Shown here in pieces: positions 22,648-34,627 of a stretch of DNA of 64,000 nt (the first letter of the stretch is position 1; each line of letters begins with the position of its first letter). This DNA is from Blepharisma japonicum. Lineage: Eukaryota; Ciliophora; Heterotrichea; Heterotrichida; Blepharismidae. A program made the translations under genes and the position numbers. Location of the stretch: positions 1 to 64,000 of the forward strand of contig CATKHK010000022.1 in the NCBI GenBank assembly GCA_949751835.1. Direction: 5' to 3'. The notes below the pieces were generated by a model. The model saw only the letters and a list, made by a program, of their open reading frames with translations, ran no database searches and had not been told where the DNA came from.

Positions 22648-22935
22648 ATGGAATCACCACAAACTACAATGGCTCACAATTCAGATGATGGAAATGGGAA
22701 AGTTTCTGATCAATTCTATCATAATTTGAAAGTTTTTAAATCTTGATTTTGGTCTCATTTTAATCAATTTCGACAAAGAAGCTTATTTTGACATTTCTAC
22801 AATTTAGTGAAGCTTAAAGATTCTTTGTTGAATTTGCAGCCTTATTTATATAAATCCGATGAAAGGGTGGATCAACAATCCATAATTGGATTATTAGTTT
22901 TTCAGCAGATTGGCTGAAGTTGAAAGCTTGAATAA
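22648..22935 (+). CDS. Diverged second copy of the orphan at 21293 (possibly decayed)
   Basis: From ATG 22648 to TAA 22933-22935 the frame is open for 95 codons if TGA is Trp; several TGA codons hide it from a standard-code search. It aligns with the 116-residue neighbour: VSDQFYHNLKVF against VCDQFYQAFDMF, and LVKLKDSLLNLQPYL against LENLRNSLIKLEPFL. The homologous tail seems to continue in another frame (AEVESLNKYIELMQEIT up to TAG about 22983), which suggests a frame change near 22905 and loss of function, or a different C terminus. Tandem duplication is the simplest origin. Confidence 0.5.
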
Positions 22936-23530
22936 ATACATAGAGTTGATGCAAGAAATCACCAAAAATCTAAATAGAATTTAGCTGATATATTCTAAGT
23001 AAATTTAATTTATTTTCTTTTTTAAGAAAGGCTTAATATAGACTAGAATTCAAGTCTGGCTATTTACGAATTTTAAGCTCAAGTAATTTGGATTAATTGA
23101 AATTTGTTTTATATGCGAGCCATATTATACAACGAATTTAATTGCTATTTAGTAAAAAAGTCTAATAGACTGTGCTGATTGATTCTAAATAACTATCTTA
23201 CAAAAATATTTACACTGAAAAACTAAAAGCTTTTGAATAGCATATACATAAAATATTATATAGGGAAAAATTAATAATAGGTTTTGCTTTTAAAATTGCA
23301 GAATATAATTAATAGGTCTCTTAAATTTATCAAACTTAAATATAGTTTTCGCATTCCAAAATTTATTATCTTCTTTTAAAATTTGGCATCAGCATTCCTA
23401 TTAAATATTATTAACCATATTATAAAAAATTATTAACCATAATATAAAAAATTATCTATTGACTTCCTATTAAATAAGAAATTTTTAAATTTTTTTCAAA
23501 ATAATTTTTCATTATTTTTATCTTAAATTT
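22936..23530. other. Intergenic stretch
   Basis: Very AT-rich region between the small orphan copies and the end of the globin-tailed gene. Contains the short tandem repeat at 23407-23450; nothing else recognised. Confidence 0.5.
23407..23450. repeat. 22-bp tandem duplication
   Basis: Two nearly identical 22-bp AT-rich units lie head to tail (core attattaaccat, then ttataaaaa or aatataaaaa). Probably a local slippage duplication; no function suggested. Confidence 0.6.
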
Positions 23531-25594
23531 CTATTTACTGTTTTCTATTTCTTGTTTGCATATTAAAGTTTTCATAGACCTTATTTGTGACATAATTCCT
23601 TGCTTATCGTCATCACCAACTCCAAACTCAGTTAAAGTCACATCAAAAATATCTGCATAGCAGTAAAATTCTTCAAGTGTAATTCCTCTTAAATAATGAG
23701 CCGCCCTAAGTCTTCGCCTAAGTTCTAAATTCAAGCTTCCATTGATAATTTTAAACATTCCGGTTACAATCCCTTCAAAGCTTTCCATAGTTGATTTCTT
23801 GAAATATTTGTTTAATAAATCACACGATAAAATTTTGTTATACAAACTTATTATGAATTTCCCCCAAAATTGTTCTCCGCCGTATTTTATGACGATATCT
23901 TGCTCTCTTACCTTTGCGATTTTTATATTCATAGTCATTTCATCATAAGTTCCAATAACCCCTTCAATGCATTTTCTTTCAATTCCGTCATCAAGTCGTT
24001 TTTCATCCCCTGGAGATTGGTCTTGCAATATTTTTGATGAAAAATGCCCCAATGTTGGGGTCATAGATACTTTTGTATGATTAAAACTTTCTAAATATTC
24101 ATGAATGCTTTCTTCTCTATTTATAGGGCTTATTCTTCTAGGAGATTTTTGTGCATTAAGTCGGTCGATTTTCATATTTACTTTATTTAATCTTTCTATA
24201 ATATCTTGTTCTGAGGTCAGTTCGTGAGGGATTTTTGGAGCTTTTGTGCGAATTTTGAATGGACATGACAGCACTTCTTCAACTTTTTCGCTGATTGGAT
24301 TCATTGAATTGGTAGAAACAGGCCTTGATTCTTCGTTAGGAATATCAGAAATGTCAGTTTTCGCTCTTTCTAAATGGTCATGATCGTGATTTTTGGGCAT
24401 ATCAAGCTTCATTTTTGGTTTGGTACGGATAGAGTAATCTACCAAATGTTCCTTGCAGTCTAATAAGTATCAATTATTGTTTTTATCTTTCACAAAATCA
24501 AGGACAATTCCTTTAAGTCCTCCATACTGGTCAAATAAAGCACTATTTAAAAAATCTACTATATGTTCGACCATAAGCTCTATTTCTCCTATTTTTTGGA
24601 AAGATTCAGCTGCATAACAGCTATCAATATCTTTCGTAACAACTAAATAGTTGTCCATTGGGTTATCTGTGTGATCATCTATCATAGGTGAATGTGAATT
24701 TTCCTCAAAATTGAACTCATTAGACAGAGTTTTTGTAATTTTTATATCATCAGTGTCAAGGCTATGCTTTGCTGGGAATTCTTGAGGTTCATATGGTACA
24801 GTTAATCTTTTATTTTTTTTTGAAAATTTTAAATTCTGCTTCAGCTGATTATAAGTGAATGCTTGTGGGTTATTTAAAATCACTGTTGCATGTCTCCCAT
24901 CTTGAGAGTTTAAATTTGGCTTAGCTCTTTTGAATACAAAATTTGATGAAGACATTGTGGCACTTTTGGCAAGTTTTTTCCCAACCCGTTTCTTATTAGT
25001 TATAGTGAAATATTTAAGTTTTGCACCTTTTCTCCAAAGAATTCTTGTAATTGTGGCTGGATTTGCTTTGCTTTGGATAAAATACTGTATTAAGGCTGGG
25101 TCATCTGAGGAATGCCATTTTTTGATAGCAATTTCTTTGGAAAGTAGGCACATAACTTCACCAGAAATTTTAATGCAAAATGTAGGCATACTATAATCGA
25201 CTTTACCTGCAAAAACCAAATTAAAAAATTCCTCTGCTGACGATTCTGTAGAATGAACACCTTCATTGTTGCTTTTAATCAAATAAAGCTTAGGCATGTG
25301 CTCTATTCTTACTAATGTAATCGGTAAATTTATACGAAGCCTTTTTGAGCTCGCATGTTTGGCAAAAAGGGTAAAAAGGTTGAGTTTTTGAAAATTAGGT
25401 GGCTTTGGCAATAAATTGTTAACCCTGTTGATCATTTGGTTTGTGGGGTTGACCTCTGGACCGACATAGTGAAGATTCTTGGTGGACTCAGAAATTAAAG
25501 TCTTTAAGTCCTCTGTGAAGTGAATGAGTTCGTTTCTTTCATAGTTGTTTTGATGGAAATCGTTGAGATTTTCAAGTATTTTTGGGACATTCAT
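23531..25594 (-). CDS. Protein with C-terminal truncated-haemoglobin domain
   Basis: A 687-residue protein, one frame from ATG 25594 to TAG 23531 with TGA=Trp at 24470. The last 110 residues match group I truncated haemoglobins: GGEQFW start, LYNKILSCDLLNKYF (B-helix Tyr retained, as in FYxRVL), and RAAHYLRGITLEEFYCYADI, which lines up with the proximal-His motif HQGRGITMHHF of mycobacterial trHbN. Haem binding is therefore likely. The first ~570 residues are of unknown family, with a basic, Ser/Lys-rich middle and no membrane segment. A role in oxygen or NO sensing or detoxification is inferred from the globin only; the fusion to a long N-terminal region is unusual. Confidence 0.88.
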
Positions 25595-26724
25595 TTGAGG
25601 ATATTATTACAATTTAAATTCAGTGTGGGTGTTAAAAAGGCATGCCATGTGGCGAGAAAAATTATTGAGATTTTTGGGAAAAGAGGCTAAAAATTTTGTA
25701 TTTAAAACTAGAGTAAAATAATTTAGAGAATTTATAAGGAAATTCGTTGAAACTTCAGAAAGGCATTGTAAGAAAAATTATAAGGGATTTTGAAGAGGTC
25801 AATAATGGAAAAATTACCAATAATATTTCAGGATGTATATAGGGATAAATTATTGGGATTTTAATAAGAAAATCAAATTTGACTATCATTATCTTTAATA
25901 AATATGTAGAAAGAAATTTGATATTTTATAAGAAAAACAATTGCCTTATAAAATAGAATTGTTGCTTGAATAATTTTTATCTTTTAGGAAACCAAAATAT
26001 TATGGCTTTTCCTTTATATAAAGAAATATTTTTGATGATTAAAATAATTTTTGTAATAATTATGATAAACTTTTAATTTAGTAGAGAACAATAAGACTAG
26101 ATTTTCTTATTATTTTAGATTTTAAAACTCTATTATTCCATCTAAATGCCATAGATTTATCTAATTTTCTATTAAATTTCATTTCCCTTTTGTTATTAAA
26201 TATTCAAAGGCTACTATGAAATATTTGGTTCGGTTATATTTTTGAGAAGTAATGAAATTTTATTCTCAAAAATTCTTAAATCTTTAGTTCAGATTGGTAT
26301 GATCAATAGGAAAAATGATATGATATTTAATAGTGTATTGTTGCATTTGTAACGAAGCTATAAATATTCAAGCTTCAATTTAAAGGAAAGGTACAAAGTT
26401 AGGCTATCAATTATTTTGATAATTATTTCCCTACTACAATTATTAGGCCTTTAGGCTGAAACAAGTGTGCCTCTATGTGCACGTCAATAAATTAAAAAAA
26501 AAACTATACTTAGTGCATGATAGTTCAACACTTTACTGGTAAATCCCCATAAATTTAACTATATAAAGAATTTATTAAAAGACAAGTCAAGCGGTTTCCA
26601 ATTTTTTAATTCAAGTGCTAAAGGTAAGTAATTTTACTAAAGGTGAATTTATTCGGTGACGTTTTATTTCATATTTATTAGTCTCAAATGAGAGCCATTT
26701 CTATTAATTTTAGTTATAAGAATC
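25595..26724. other. Intergenic stretch, nothing recognised
   Basis: AT-rich, with no frame above chance level. Includes the presumed promoter of the globin-tailed gene at its left end and the 3' flank of the next gene at its right end. Confidence 0.5.
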
Positions 26725-27135
26725 TTAAAGCACAATTTTAACCTTTGTGCTAGCTTCTGAGTAGTGTTTGATATAGCATAATTCGCATTTTCCTTTAGCA
26801 TAATGTTTTCTATCTGTATGTGGGCACTTCCATGCGAATGAGTCTCTGCCAAATCTGTGATAACAAGAGTTACACATCCCTTTTGCGTAATGTTTTTTGT
26901 AAATGTGAGGGCATGCGGTGATTCCTCTAGGCTTCTTTCTTCTTCTTTTGACTTTATCTTTTTGAGGGCTTTTTGGCTCTAAAAGTACTTTATTTTCTTC
27001 CCTATTTTGATCGAAGATATTTGGCAATATAAGGCTGGGGAAATCGTCGGTTACCAGGATTTTGGAATTTATAAGTGAATACATGTTCGAAAAAACAGTA
27101 TTGTTGAAGACGCTAGTTTCAATTGTTGATTCCAT
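26725..27135 (-). CDS. Small protein with two zinc-binding HYAKG repeats (paralogue 1)
   Basis: A 136-residue protein. After a conserved N-terminal motif (FSNMYSLIN) and a basic cluster (KVKRRRKKPRG) come two zinc-site repeats: ACPHIYKKHYAKGMCNSCYH and KCPHTDRKHYAKGKCELCY, each of pattern C-x-H...YA(K/R)G-x-C-x2-C-Y. The basic patch plus zinc modules suggest a nuclear, nucleic-acid-binding protein, but this is inference. Two relatives lie at 28413 and 31774, the first in divergent orientation. I recall similar HYAKG...CxxCY repeats in other protists but cannot check. Confidence 0.8.
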   Translation of the reverse strand: MESTIETSVFNNTVFSNMYSLINSKILVTDDFPSLILPNIFDQNREENKVLLEPKSPQKDKVKRRRKKPRGITACPHIYKKHYAKGMCNSCYHRFGRDSFAWKCPHTDRKHYAKGKCELCYIKHYSEASTKVKIVL

Positions 27136-28412
27136 TTATAATCGAGCTGAAAAATAATTGATGGTAATCCATTTTATGCAGCTAAGTTGCAATTATATTT
27201 TGCCTATATTTTTATATAAATTTTTCTCATGTGAATTTTAAATCAAAAGCAAACAAAATTAAAGTATTTTGCTGATAAAATAGATGCTGATAGTTTTATG
27301 TTGTAGTATCTCATAAATTATATTTCATATAGATAAATTTAATTGAATATTAGACTGTTACCGTTAAATAGAAACTAAATTATTTCAGGTATTTTGTGAA
27401 TAAACTTGATAAGAGCAAGGGCTGGCTTTATAAAAAAATTTATTTTAATATTATTTGCTTTAGTTATTTTTTATTATTCAATTGAAATTTATCAAAGAAC
27501 TTAAGAAAATTTATAAAAATTAATTAATAATTTTATATTTCAAGATTGATTCAGGAATTTCTAAATTTTTATCTCAGATTTAATTTATATATAACATCAT
27601 AAAAAAATTATAAATAAGGTAAAATATTATATTCTATGCTAGAAATAATTAAATTTGTACTTGATTATTTAATATTCTTTTTTTTTCAAAACACTTTTCT
27701 TTTGATTTATAGTTCATTATTAAAAATAAGATTTGGAAAAAAAGTAATATTCAGCATATTGAAATTGATTCTAACGACTATGAAGAGGATGCTAAGCTAT
27801 TTTTCTTATTTTCTATTGTAAAACAGCTAATTGTAATTTTCTTTTTTTGCCCATATTGTTGTATATAAATATAATGGAAAGTCACTTGCTTTATGTTTAA
27901 ATTTAGGACTATATTGAGGTAAGAAGCCAGATCAAGCCAAGCCTGGAAATAAATCTGCTGTTAATGGTTCAAAAATCTTTTTCAGCTATTAAAACGAAAA
28001 ATACTGTATCATAATAAGGTATGATATTAAAAATAATATCCAAGTGTGTGCATAGAGGAATCTTTTAGTATTACTTATCAATAATGTTTTATAGTCTTAA
28101 GTTAATTTAAACTCTTGTTGCGGATTTATGATTGATCAAATATGAAGCTGAGAAGTTTTATTATATTCAAATATTTATTTGAAATTATTGCGGCTATAGT
28201 TATATTGCCAAAAATTATACACTGTAATTTTTGTAAAAATATTATTATTATATTCTCAGATAATTTTAATAGTTTTTACAATATTTAAGCAACAAATGAG
28301 CTAATAGTCTTCTTATATCCTTTAAATTTAATAATAGATAGCCTTTTGAAATGGAAAATAATTTGCATTTTTTCGATTGATTTCATTGTAAAATAATAAT
28401 ATTGTTCAAGAA
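27136..28412. other. Divergent spacer between two zinc-repeat paralogues
   Basis: AT-rich spacer between the starts of the paralogues at 26725 (reverse) and 28413 (forward). A 61-codon hydrophobic ORF at 27636-27821 has an ATG but a composition typical of random AT-rich DNA, so I do not call it. Confidence 0.5.
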
Positions 28413-28832
28413 ATGCAGTCTGATTCTCCGACATCAGTCCACCTATCCGTCTTTTCGTCCATGTTTTCACTCATAAATCCCAAATCTTCCCCAAGTGAAC
28501 TTCAAAATTCACTGAGTCTGCCTCCCATCGCTAACCTTTACAATGAAACTACTGAAGAAGACTCAACATTAACTCGCCAGCATCCTATCCCAACTCTGAA
28601 AATTAAGAGGCGACGCAAGAAGACTCAAAGAATTACAGCTTGCCAGCACATAAATAAGAAGCATTATGCAAGAGGGATGTGCAATTCTTGCTATCATCGA
28701 TATGGGAGAGATACTTACGCCTGACTGTGTGAGCACACAGAAAGAAAGCTCTATGCTAAAGGAATGTGCGAGCTTTGCTACAATAAGCAGCATGCAGAAA
28801 CGACTACAAAGGTTAAAATAATCTTAAATTAG
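28413..28832 (+). CDS. Small protein with two zinc-binding HYARG repeats (paralogue 2)
   Basis: A 139-residue protein: ATG 28413, TGA=Trp at 28722-28724, stop TAG 28830-28832. N-terminal motif VFSSMFSLINPK, basic cluster KIKRRRKKTQR, then ACQHINKKHYARGMCNSCYH and LCEHTERKLYAKGMCELCY, ending KVKIILN. It is clearly homologous to the gene at 26725 over its full length, including the C-terminal KVKI(V/I)L. Without the TGA=Trp reading the second zinc repeat would be lost. Function unknown; likely nucleic-acid or protein binding. Confidence 0.8.
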
Positions 28833-31773
28833 TTATCTATATGAATAAGACTGAAATTAATTAATCCTGGAAAAGCTCGAAATAAGTAAGTTTTTATACG
28901 CAACTAAAGGAAATATATATATTCTCAGCTTAGCTTTTAATTTGCAGATTAAATTGAGATCATAGCGATGGAAAAAAAATGGAGTCCACAAATTAGGGAT
29001 AGCAAATAAAGTACTTTGGTATTACAATTAATAGAGTTTAAATATGGCATTAAGCTCATTCTACTATTTCTTAATTTAGAATTTTTGTATCCTAAGCTTG
29101 GTCTGATTTAGAAGTTAAAATCGGCAATAGATATTAAAAAATTCAGAAATAACTAAGAAAAATATCACGATATAAAATGCTATGCCTTACATAAAGCATC
29201 AGAAATTAAATTATAGTACTTTTAGAATCCCTGAGTGAATTGGAATTATTTTTCTTTTTTCGTTGGGAAACCAATAAAATTTCAATGTGAAACAAAAATG
29301 AATTTATTTCAAGGAAATTAAAATACATTTACTGACTAGATAAACAATCAATTACCTAGAAAAATCTACATTGATTGGCTGGTTCATTTTCATCGAAGTG
29401 CTAAATTGTATTGCGATTTTGTCACATGAGCTTAAATAATACTTAAGAATGCTTAAAAATATAATTTTTTGAATAAGAAAACTTATTAGATCAAATAATA
29501 AACAATATCTATATATTCGAAACAAAATTGCATAAAAAATTATCAGTCAACACTTTGATTGTGCTTTAGGACTGAAAACCTATCAGGAATGGAAAACTAT
29601 TATCTTATTATCAAAAAATAAATAATTTCTTTTATCCTCAATAAAATTAGTTGAATGAATTAACTTTACAATTTTGAATGCAAAATCTTGATTGCACAAA
29701 TTTTTACTCCTAGATTTTGGACAAAATTTGATTGTAAAAGCATAAAAGCTTTGGGAATAGTTATATTCGATAAGAGGCAGTTGCTTCTTGCCTAAAAACC
29801 TTGGAATTGGGGAAAATAAAATTTTTCTTTTGCTTCACAATTTGGTTTTAGGATAATTTTTTTCATTTTTATGGTAAAAGTCTAGCAAATATTCAATTCT
29901 AAACTAAATATTCAGAAAACTTTTTGTATTTATAAAGCTATAAATCAAATTGTTTGCAAGCAATTTTAGCAATTTCTGGAATTTAATTTTTTCGATTCCT
30001 CGATTACCATAGAAGTTATTCTGTTTCTATTAAAAATTATAAGGCTTCGAATAAAATTACTCTTTTCCGTCAAAGTGTAATGCGTGGCCTCTTTTCTTGA
30101 CAGAATTCTTTTACTTTAATACAAATTCCTTTTAAAAAATTTTGACAATTTTTAACTCAGATGAGCACTGATCTTACGATTTCTGTAATAAAAGCTCGCT
30201 TAGAAGTAAGAAACTAGCCTAAATATATTTTGAAAAGTTGTTTCTGGCTCTTGATAATATGCATCCTAAAAATTTTTCTTCTAGTTCTATTACTTTCATG
30301 TATTTATATAAAATTGGATTAGAAGTATGGAGGTTTTGCAAATATAATGCATAATATTTTATATTCTAAATTTCCAATACCAAAACTATTTAAAATTAGT
30401 TACTCGAAAAATCACTCATAAAATCTTTGACCTTGAATTTAGATCTTATAAAATGCAAAAAATAGTTAAAAGGGACTTTGGAAGAAAATAAAATATGAAT
30501 AATTATTATAGCTTTTTCTTCTTTCAATAAAGCACCATGGACTTCTTAGTTTTGAAACTAAGATTATGGATTTCTGAGTCCAATTTGCCTCAATATTTTT
30601 CTGATTCAATTTAGCTAAATAAAACTGTTCTATTAACTATGATGATATTCTAATTTATTTCATATAATGAGGTAGGTGATTTTTTAAAGTTAAGAAATGA
30701 TCATTACTTACACTTCTTTTCAGAATTTAAAATCTAAAATAATTATTTTTTGAATTCAAAAATCCTAATCTCCTTCAAGAGCTGTATATACAAAGCTAAG
30801 GATCTGATATCAAAATGCAAATAAAAAGTATAAGTCTAAAAGAAGTCATTTTCTTAAAATTAGAATTTTGATTTCACAGAATGAAATAAATGTTTATCAA
30901 AAGAATTTTGTATTTTTTAAATTTTAACTTGATCAAATTATAAAAAGCTTAAATTAGATAAAAGATAATCAAATAAAAAATTTATTCATAAGTTTTTTAA
31001 ATATTGAGAGGTGTTTAGTGATTAAAAGAATTTATTATTGTTAACAAATAATTTAGCTGGAAAATAATTATTGGTTTTCAAATATATTGATTTTGTCTGC
31101 TTAAATCCTGAATAAATATAAATTTAGAAAATAAAAAAAAAATTAACCTTATTGATAAATCAATTTTTCAAATGGCTTGCCATTTATTAAATTCTAAGCA
31201 AAGGCAAACTGTTGATTCGAACTATCAAAATTTTTATCACCTTAACACTTCATAAGGTCCTAAAAAGCAGCTGTGGTTGTAAAAGTATTTTATTATATAA
31301 TTCAAAATTTATTTGAAAACAAGCAATAAAACTTTTTAATGTTCTAAATCAATAGACCCAAACATGAAAATGTTTCACAAAAATAATAGCTTACTGAAGA
31401 TAAATAGCGGATCTACTTTGCCCATTTTATTTAATTTTTAAGTAATTACTGATCTTTATAGCCATTTTATCAAGTGCTTTTAGTACCTTCTTTAGGCTAG
31501 GACGTTATAAATTCTTTCGTTAGCTCAATAAAAATTTTCACAATTTTTATAACATATAAATTCACTAGTCTTTTTTAAAATTAATTGAATTAATTGATTA
31601 TTTAAAAAATTCCATGTGATAAATTAAAGGGAAGGAAATTATTTCTCTTGCTAGATATATTCAAATTGAACCTTTCTTACCAAATTTCTTCATTTTCTTT
31701 TGTTCAGTAAGAGCGCCATTGGGAGAATTTGTGATTTCCATTTATGCTTAATCAAAGGCGAATAATTAAGTAA
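28833..31773. other. Longest gene-free stretch (about 2.9 kb)
   Basis: Very AT-rich. The longest reverse frame free of TAA/TAG here (29580-29903, 107 codons) has no ATG and is about what chance would give in this much AT-rich DNA. No repeats, RNA or mobile-element features recognised. Confidence 0.5.
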
Positions 31774-32133
31774 ATGCCCGGAGAAAATTCTAAGAACGCA
31801 AACTTTAATATTTTTTCAGGAATGTTTTCGCTGCTAAACAATGTCACAACTGAGAGCCAATACTCTTCACCAAAAGTTCTTCCTCTAATTCACGGTTTAA
31901 TGGAAGAAGATAGTCGATTATCGGTACAAAAAGATCTCAAGCCAGTAACTAAAAAGTCCAAGAAAAGAGTCCATAAGAAGCAGCGAGTCACTGCATGTCC
32001 TCACATAACGAAAAAACATTACGCAAGAGGGATGTGCAATTTGTGTTACCATAACTATGGGAGAAAGGCCTTTGATTGGAAGTGCAAAAAAGAAGAAGAA
32101 AACAGCCTATCAGCTCTAAGTACAATCAACTAA
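31774..32133 (+). CDS. Small zinc-repeat protein with one repeat (paralogue 3)
   Basis: A 119-residue protein from ATG 31774 to TAA. It shares the N-terminal motif (IFSGMFSLLN), a basic cluster (KKSKKRVHKKQR) and one zinc repeat (ACPHITKKHYARGMCNLCYH) with the genes at 26725 and 28413. The second repeat is reduced to WKCKKEEENS, with no further Cys pair, so this copy has lost or replaced it. The ORF is clean, so it is probably expressed as a one-repeat variant. Confidence 0.75.
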   Translation: MPGENSKNANFNIFSGMFSLLNNVTTESQYSSPKVLPLIHGLMEEDSRLSVQKDLKPVTKKSKKRVHKKQRVTACPHITKKHYARGMCNLCYHNYGRKAFDWKCKKEEENSLSALSTIN

Positions 32134-33505
32134 GTAAGCTTATAAAATAATTTCTAAATAAACATAGCTCTAAGCTGCTATCTGGAAATGTGGGATGAAA
32201 CCCCTTTAACAAAAAATATAGGTAAAGGGAATAGGTAGGTTGGAGAAACGAAAGAATTCAAAAAGCAAATCGATTCTATAGCTTACCTAGGTAGATTTAA
32301 TAAATCTAAAGAAGAAAAAGCGCAAGTTATTGCTTGGATAGACTTGCCTTTTCAGAATATTATGAAATAACTATGTAAGACGCTTTTAAAGGAATTAAGC
32401 GATTTGATAGGAGCTGCTAATTTCAACTAGGAAAAAAGAAAGGAGTGTTATCTAACTCCCCTTAGGTATACTTCTAAGCACGTAAATAGCCTTTGCAGCG
32501 ATTCTTTTGCCAAAGCTAAAAAAATCAAATTCTGTGCTAGAAATTCCTTCGTTTCATTTCTTGAATATTGGAATTTAATCTTGTTAAAATTTCTTTCCAA
32601 ACTTTGGAATTTTTTCCTAATTAAATAACTACTTTTTGTAATATCAGGAATTTTCTAGAAATTACCTTTTACCAGCTAAAGACATTACTCTAAGTCCCGG
32701 CGTTAATTCAAGTAAGTGTTTGAATTTTTTATGACTTGGAGGAGTTAGTTAGAGGCTATTTTTATGGACATAAACTAATTATTCCATAATTTAATTGTGT
32801 GGAGTTCATTGATCCATCATTTTTTCTCCAATGGTTTGAATATAGACTTTTTTGAGAGTTTCGATACATGAGCACTATGAAAGGTCGATTAGCGATGTCT
32901 TTATCAATATTCTCTCAAGATTTTTAATAAGGAATGGATATATAAGAAAATATAAAGCAATTAAATTTTTTGAATACTAAAAGGTCTGAATTTAGATAGG
33001 AAATACCGAGGATCTCAGCATTAAAAAAAGCTGCAATGCAGATAATTATTGATTTTATATAATTTCAAAGTTTTAGTTGATAATTCATAGTCAATCGACT
33101 ACTTTAAAATTTACAAATTTTTAATTTTTTTTTATTTGATATTTAAGTTAAATGAATAAAAAGCTCATGTCTGATGGCGTCTTATATTTAAACTGAAATT
33201 AAAAATATTGATAATAAACTGATACCCATTGTAACCTTTTCAAACTTTTCCTTAACTTTTTTATCAGAAAACGTTAAATTAACTTATTTGAAAATTAGAA
33301 TTTTCTTTGTTTTTTTATTATTGAATTTATTTAATTTTGCTGAAAGTTTTTTAGCTGTAACTCTATAAATTCATGTAAAAATTAATTTTATGCAGGAAAT
33401 TGTTTAATGCTTTGCACAGCCAGTAAAAATGGAATCTCGGGCCAAATAAGTCATATTTCTTTATGTTTAAAAAATAAAAATTTGCTTGTAATTAATAGCC
33501 TTATC
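32134..33505. other. Intergenic stretch with a weak relic
   Basis: Mostly AT-rich spacer. At 32248-32430 two adjacent forward frames read KKQIDSIAYLGRFNKSKEEK and, after a shift, LCKTLLKELSDLIGAANFN, which could be the end of a decayed gene. Evidence is composition only. Confidence 0.3.
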
Positions 33506-34348
33506 TTAAATTGAACCAAATTCTTTCATTATCTCTTTAAATCTATTATTAAACGCTGCTACATATTCTCCCTCCTCAATAGTCACCGCACCACAAAAAT
33601 AATCAATAATTTCATCCCTTATATCTTGAGCGCCATAAAATACTGCATTGAAAACCTCAAAAAAAGTTCTGACATCATTAGGTGTCCTCACAAAATGTGA
33701 TGGTAAATTTTCAATGCAGACACTTACAGGTGAAATTTCTTCAGGGACACTTGAAATTATTTTATTTATTAAATCCACATCAATATATGACCTCAAAATA
33801 AAAGGATAATTGTCTGTGAGTTGCTTTACTTTCGCTATAGGTGTTGCAGCAAGAATAGAAAAAATCATCGTTGAAGGATTTTTTTCTTCTTCTGTAAAGG
33901 TAAAAATACCTTTGTTTTTATTAGACAAAATACTGCGAATTGACGAGCAAACTGAGTCTATTTGGTGAGGTAAGCAGGCTAAAATAATAAAATCACACTC
34001 TTTAGTGACCTGCTCGTTATCTCATATAACTCTTAATCCTTGCTCTATGAATTTTCGATGCTTATCAGGGGTTCGGGTTGATACCAAAATTTGCTCCGGG
34101 GATAATACTTCGAGATGGAGGATTTCTTCAAGGATTGACGTGCCTATGTGGCCTAGGCCGATTATGCCGACTTTTAAGCTCTGCAATGTACCTTGAGTTT
34201 TGAGATAATTAGAGATATAGGCTAATAAATGAAAAATGGTCTGATTTGCTATTAAGGTATGGATAACTTGGGCAGATGCATAGAGTTGCCGCATTTGAGG
34301 ATCAGGAAAAAAAGTCCCAATTAGGTCTTTGGAAATAAAATTTGTCAT
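33506..34348 (-). CDS. NOXRED1 / pyrroline-5-carboxylate reductase-like oxidoreductase
   Basis: A 280-residue protein from ATG 34348 to TAA, with TGA=Trp at 34022. A Rossmann fold for NAD(P) is clear at about residues 58-90: KVGIIGLGHIGTSILEEI, followed by ILVSTRTPDKH, as in NOXRED1 and P5C reductases. A second strand, CDFIILACLPHQI, matches the ILAVKP-type motif of this family. The C-terminal half is helical, as in the dimerisation region. It probably reduces or oxidises a small substrate with NADP(H); STRTP points to NOXRED1 rather than true proline synthesis. Substrate unknown. Confidence 0.75.
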
Positions 34349-34627
34349 TTAAAATTGTTATATTAATATGAGATTCGATGAATTTAAGATGAGAAAAGAC
34401 TTCTCTTAAAAGCCAGTCAAAATTTTGTATAAGGTACTAGAGAGACTGGAAATAAAGCAAGGGCACTACGCAGGATTGTCTGGCTTATTTTATCAAATAT
34501 AATCGTGAAATGCTAAGAAATAAGAAAACAGAATCTGATACAGATTGCCTAAGCTCAGCTCAGCAAGTAAATATTTAATCAAAAAAGATAATTGGTTCTA
34601 AAATATCAAAAGCCCCATAAAATATTT

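Noticed and set aside
27636-27821. 61-codon hydrophobic ORF between the zinc-repeat paralogues
   Set aside because: Ile/Leu/Phe-rich content is typical of random AT-rich sequence; no homologue in the window.
29580-29903. Reverse frame of 107 codons free of TAA/TAG, with two TGA
   Set aside because: No ATG, composition rich in Lys/Asn/Phe/Tyr as expected from AT-rich DNA, and a few frames this long are expected by chance in this much spacer. No homology noticed.
22936-33505. tRNA, rRNA, CRISPR array, telomeric repeats or transposon ends in the gene-poor parts
   Set aside because: I looked for cloverleaf-like segments, C4A2-type or CCCTAACA-type telomeric repeats, terminal inverted repeats and spaced repeats, and saw none. 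A search tool could still find a degenerate tRNA.
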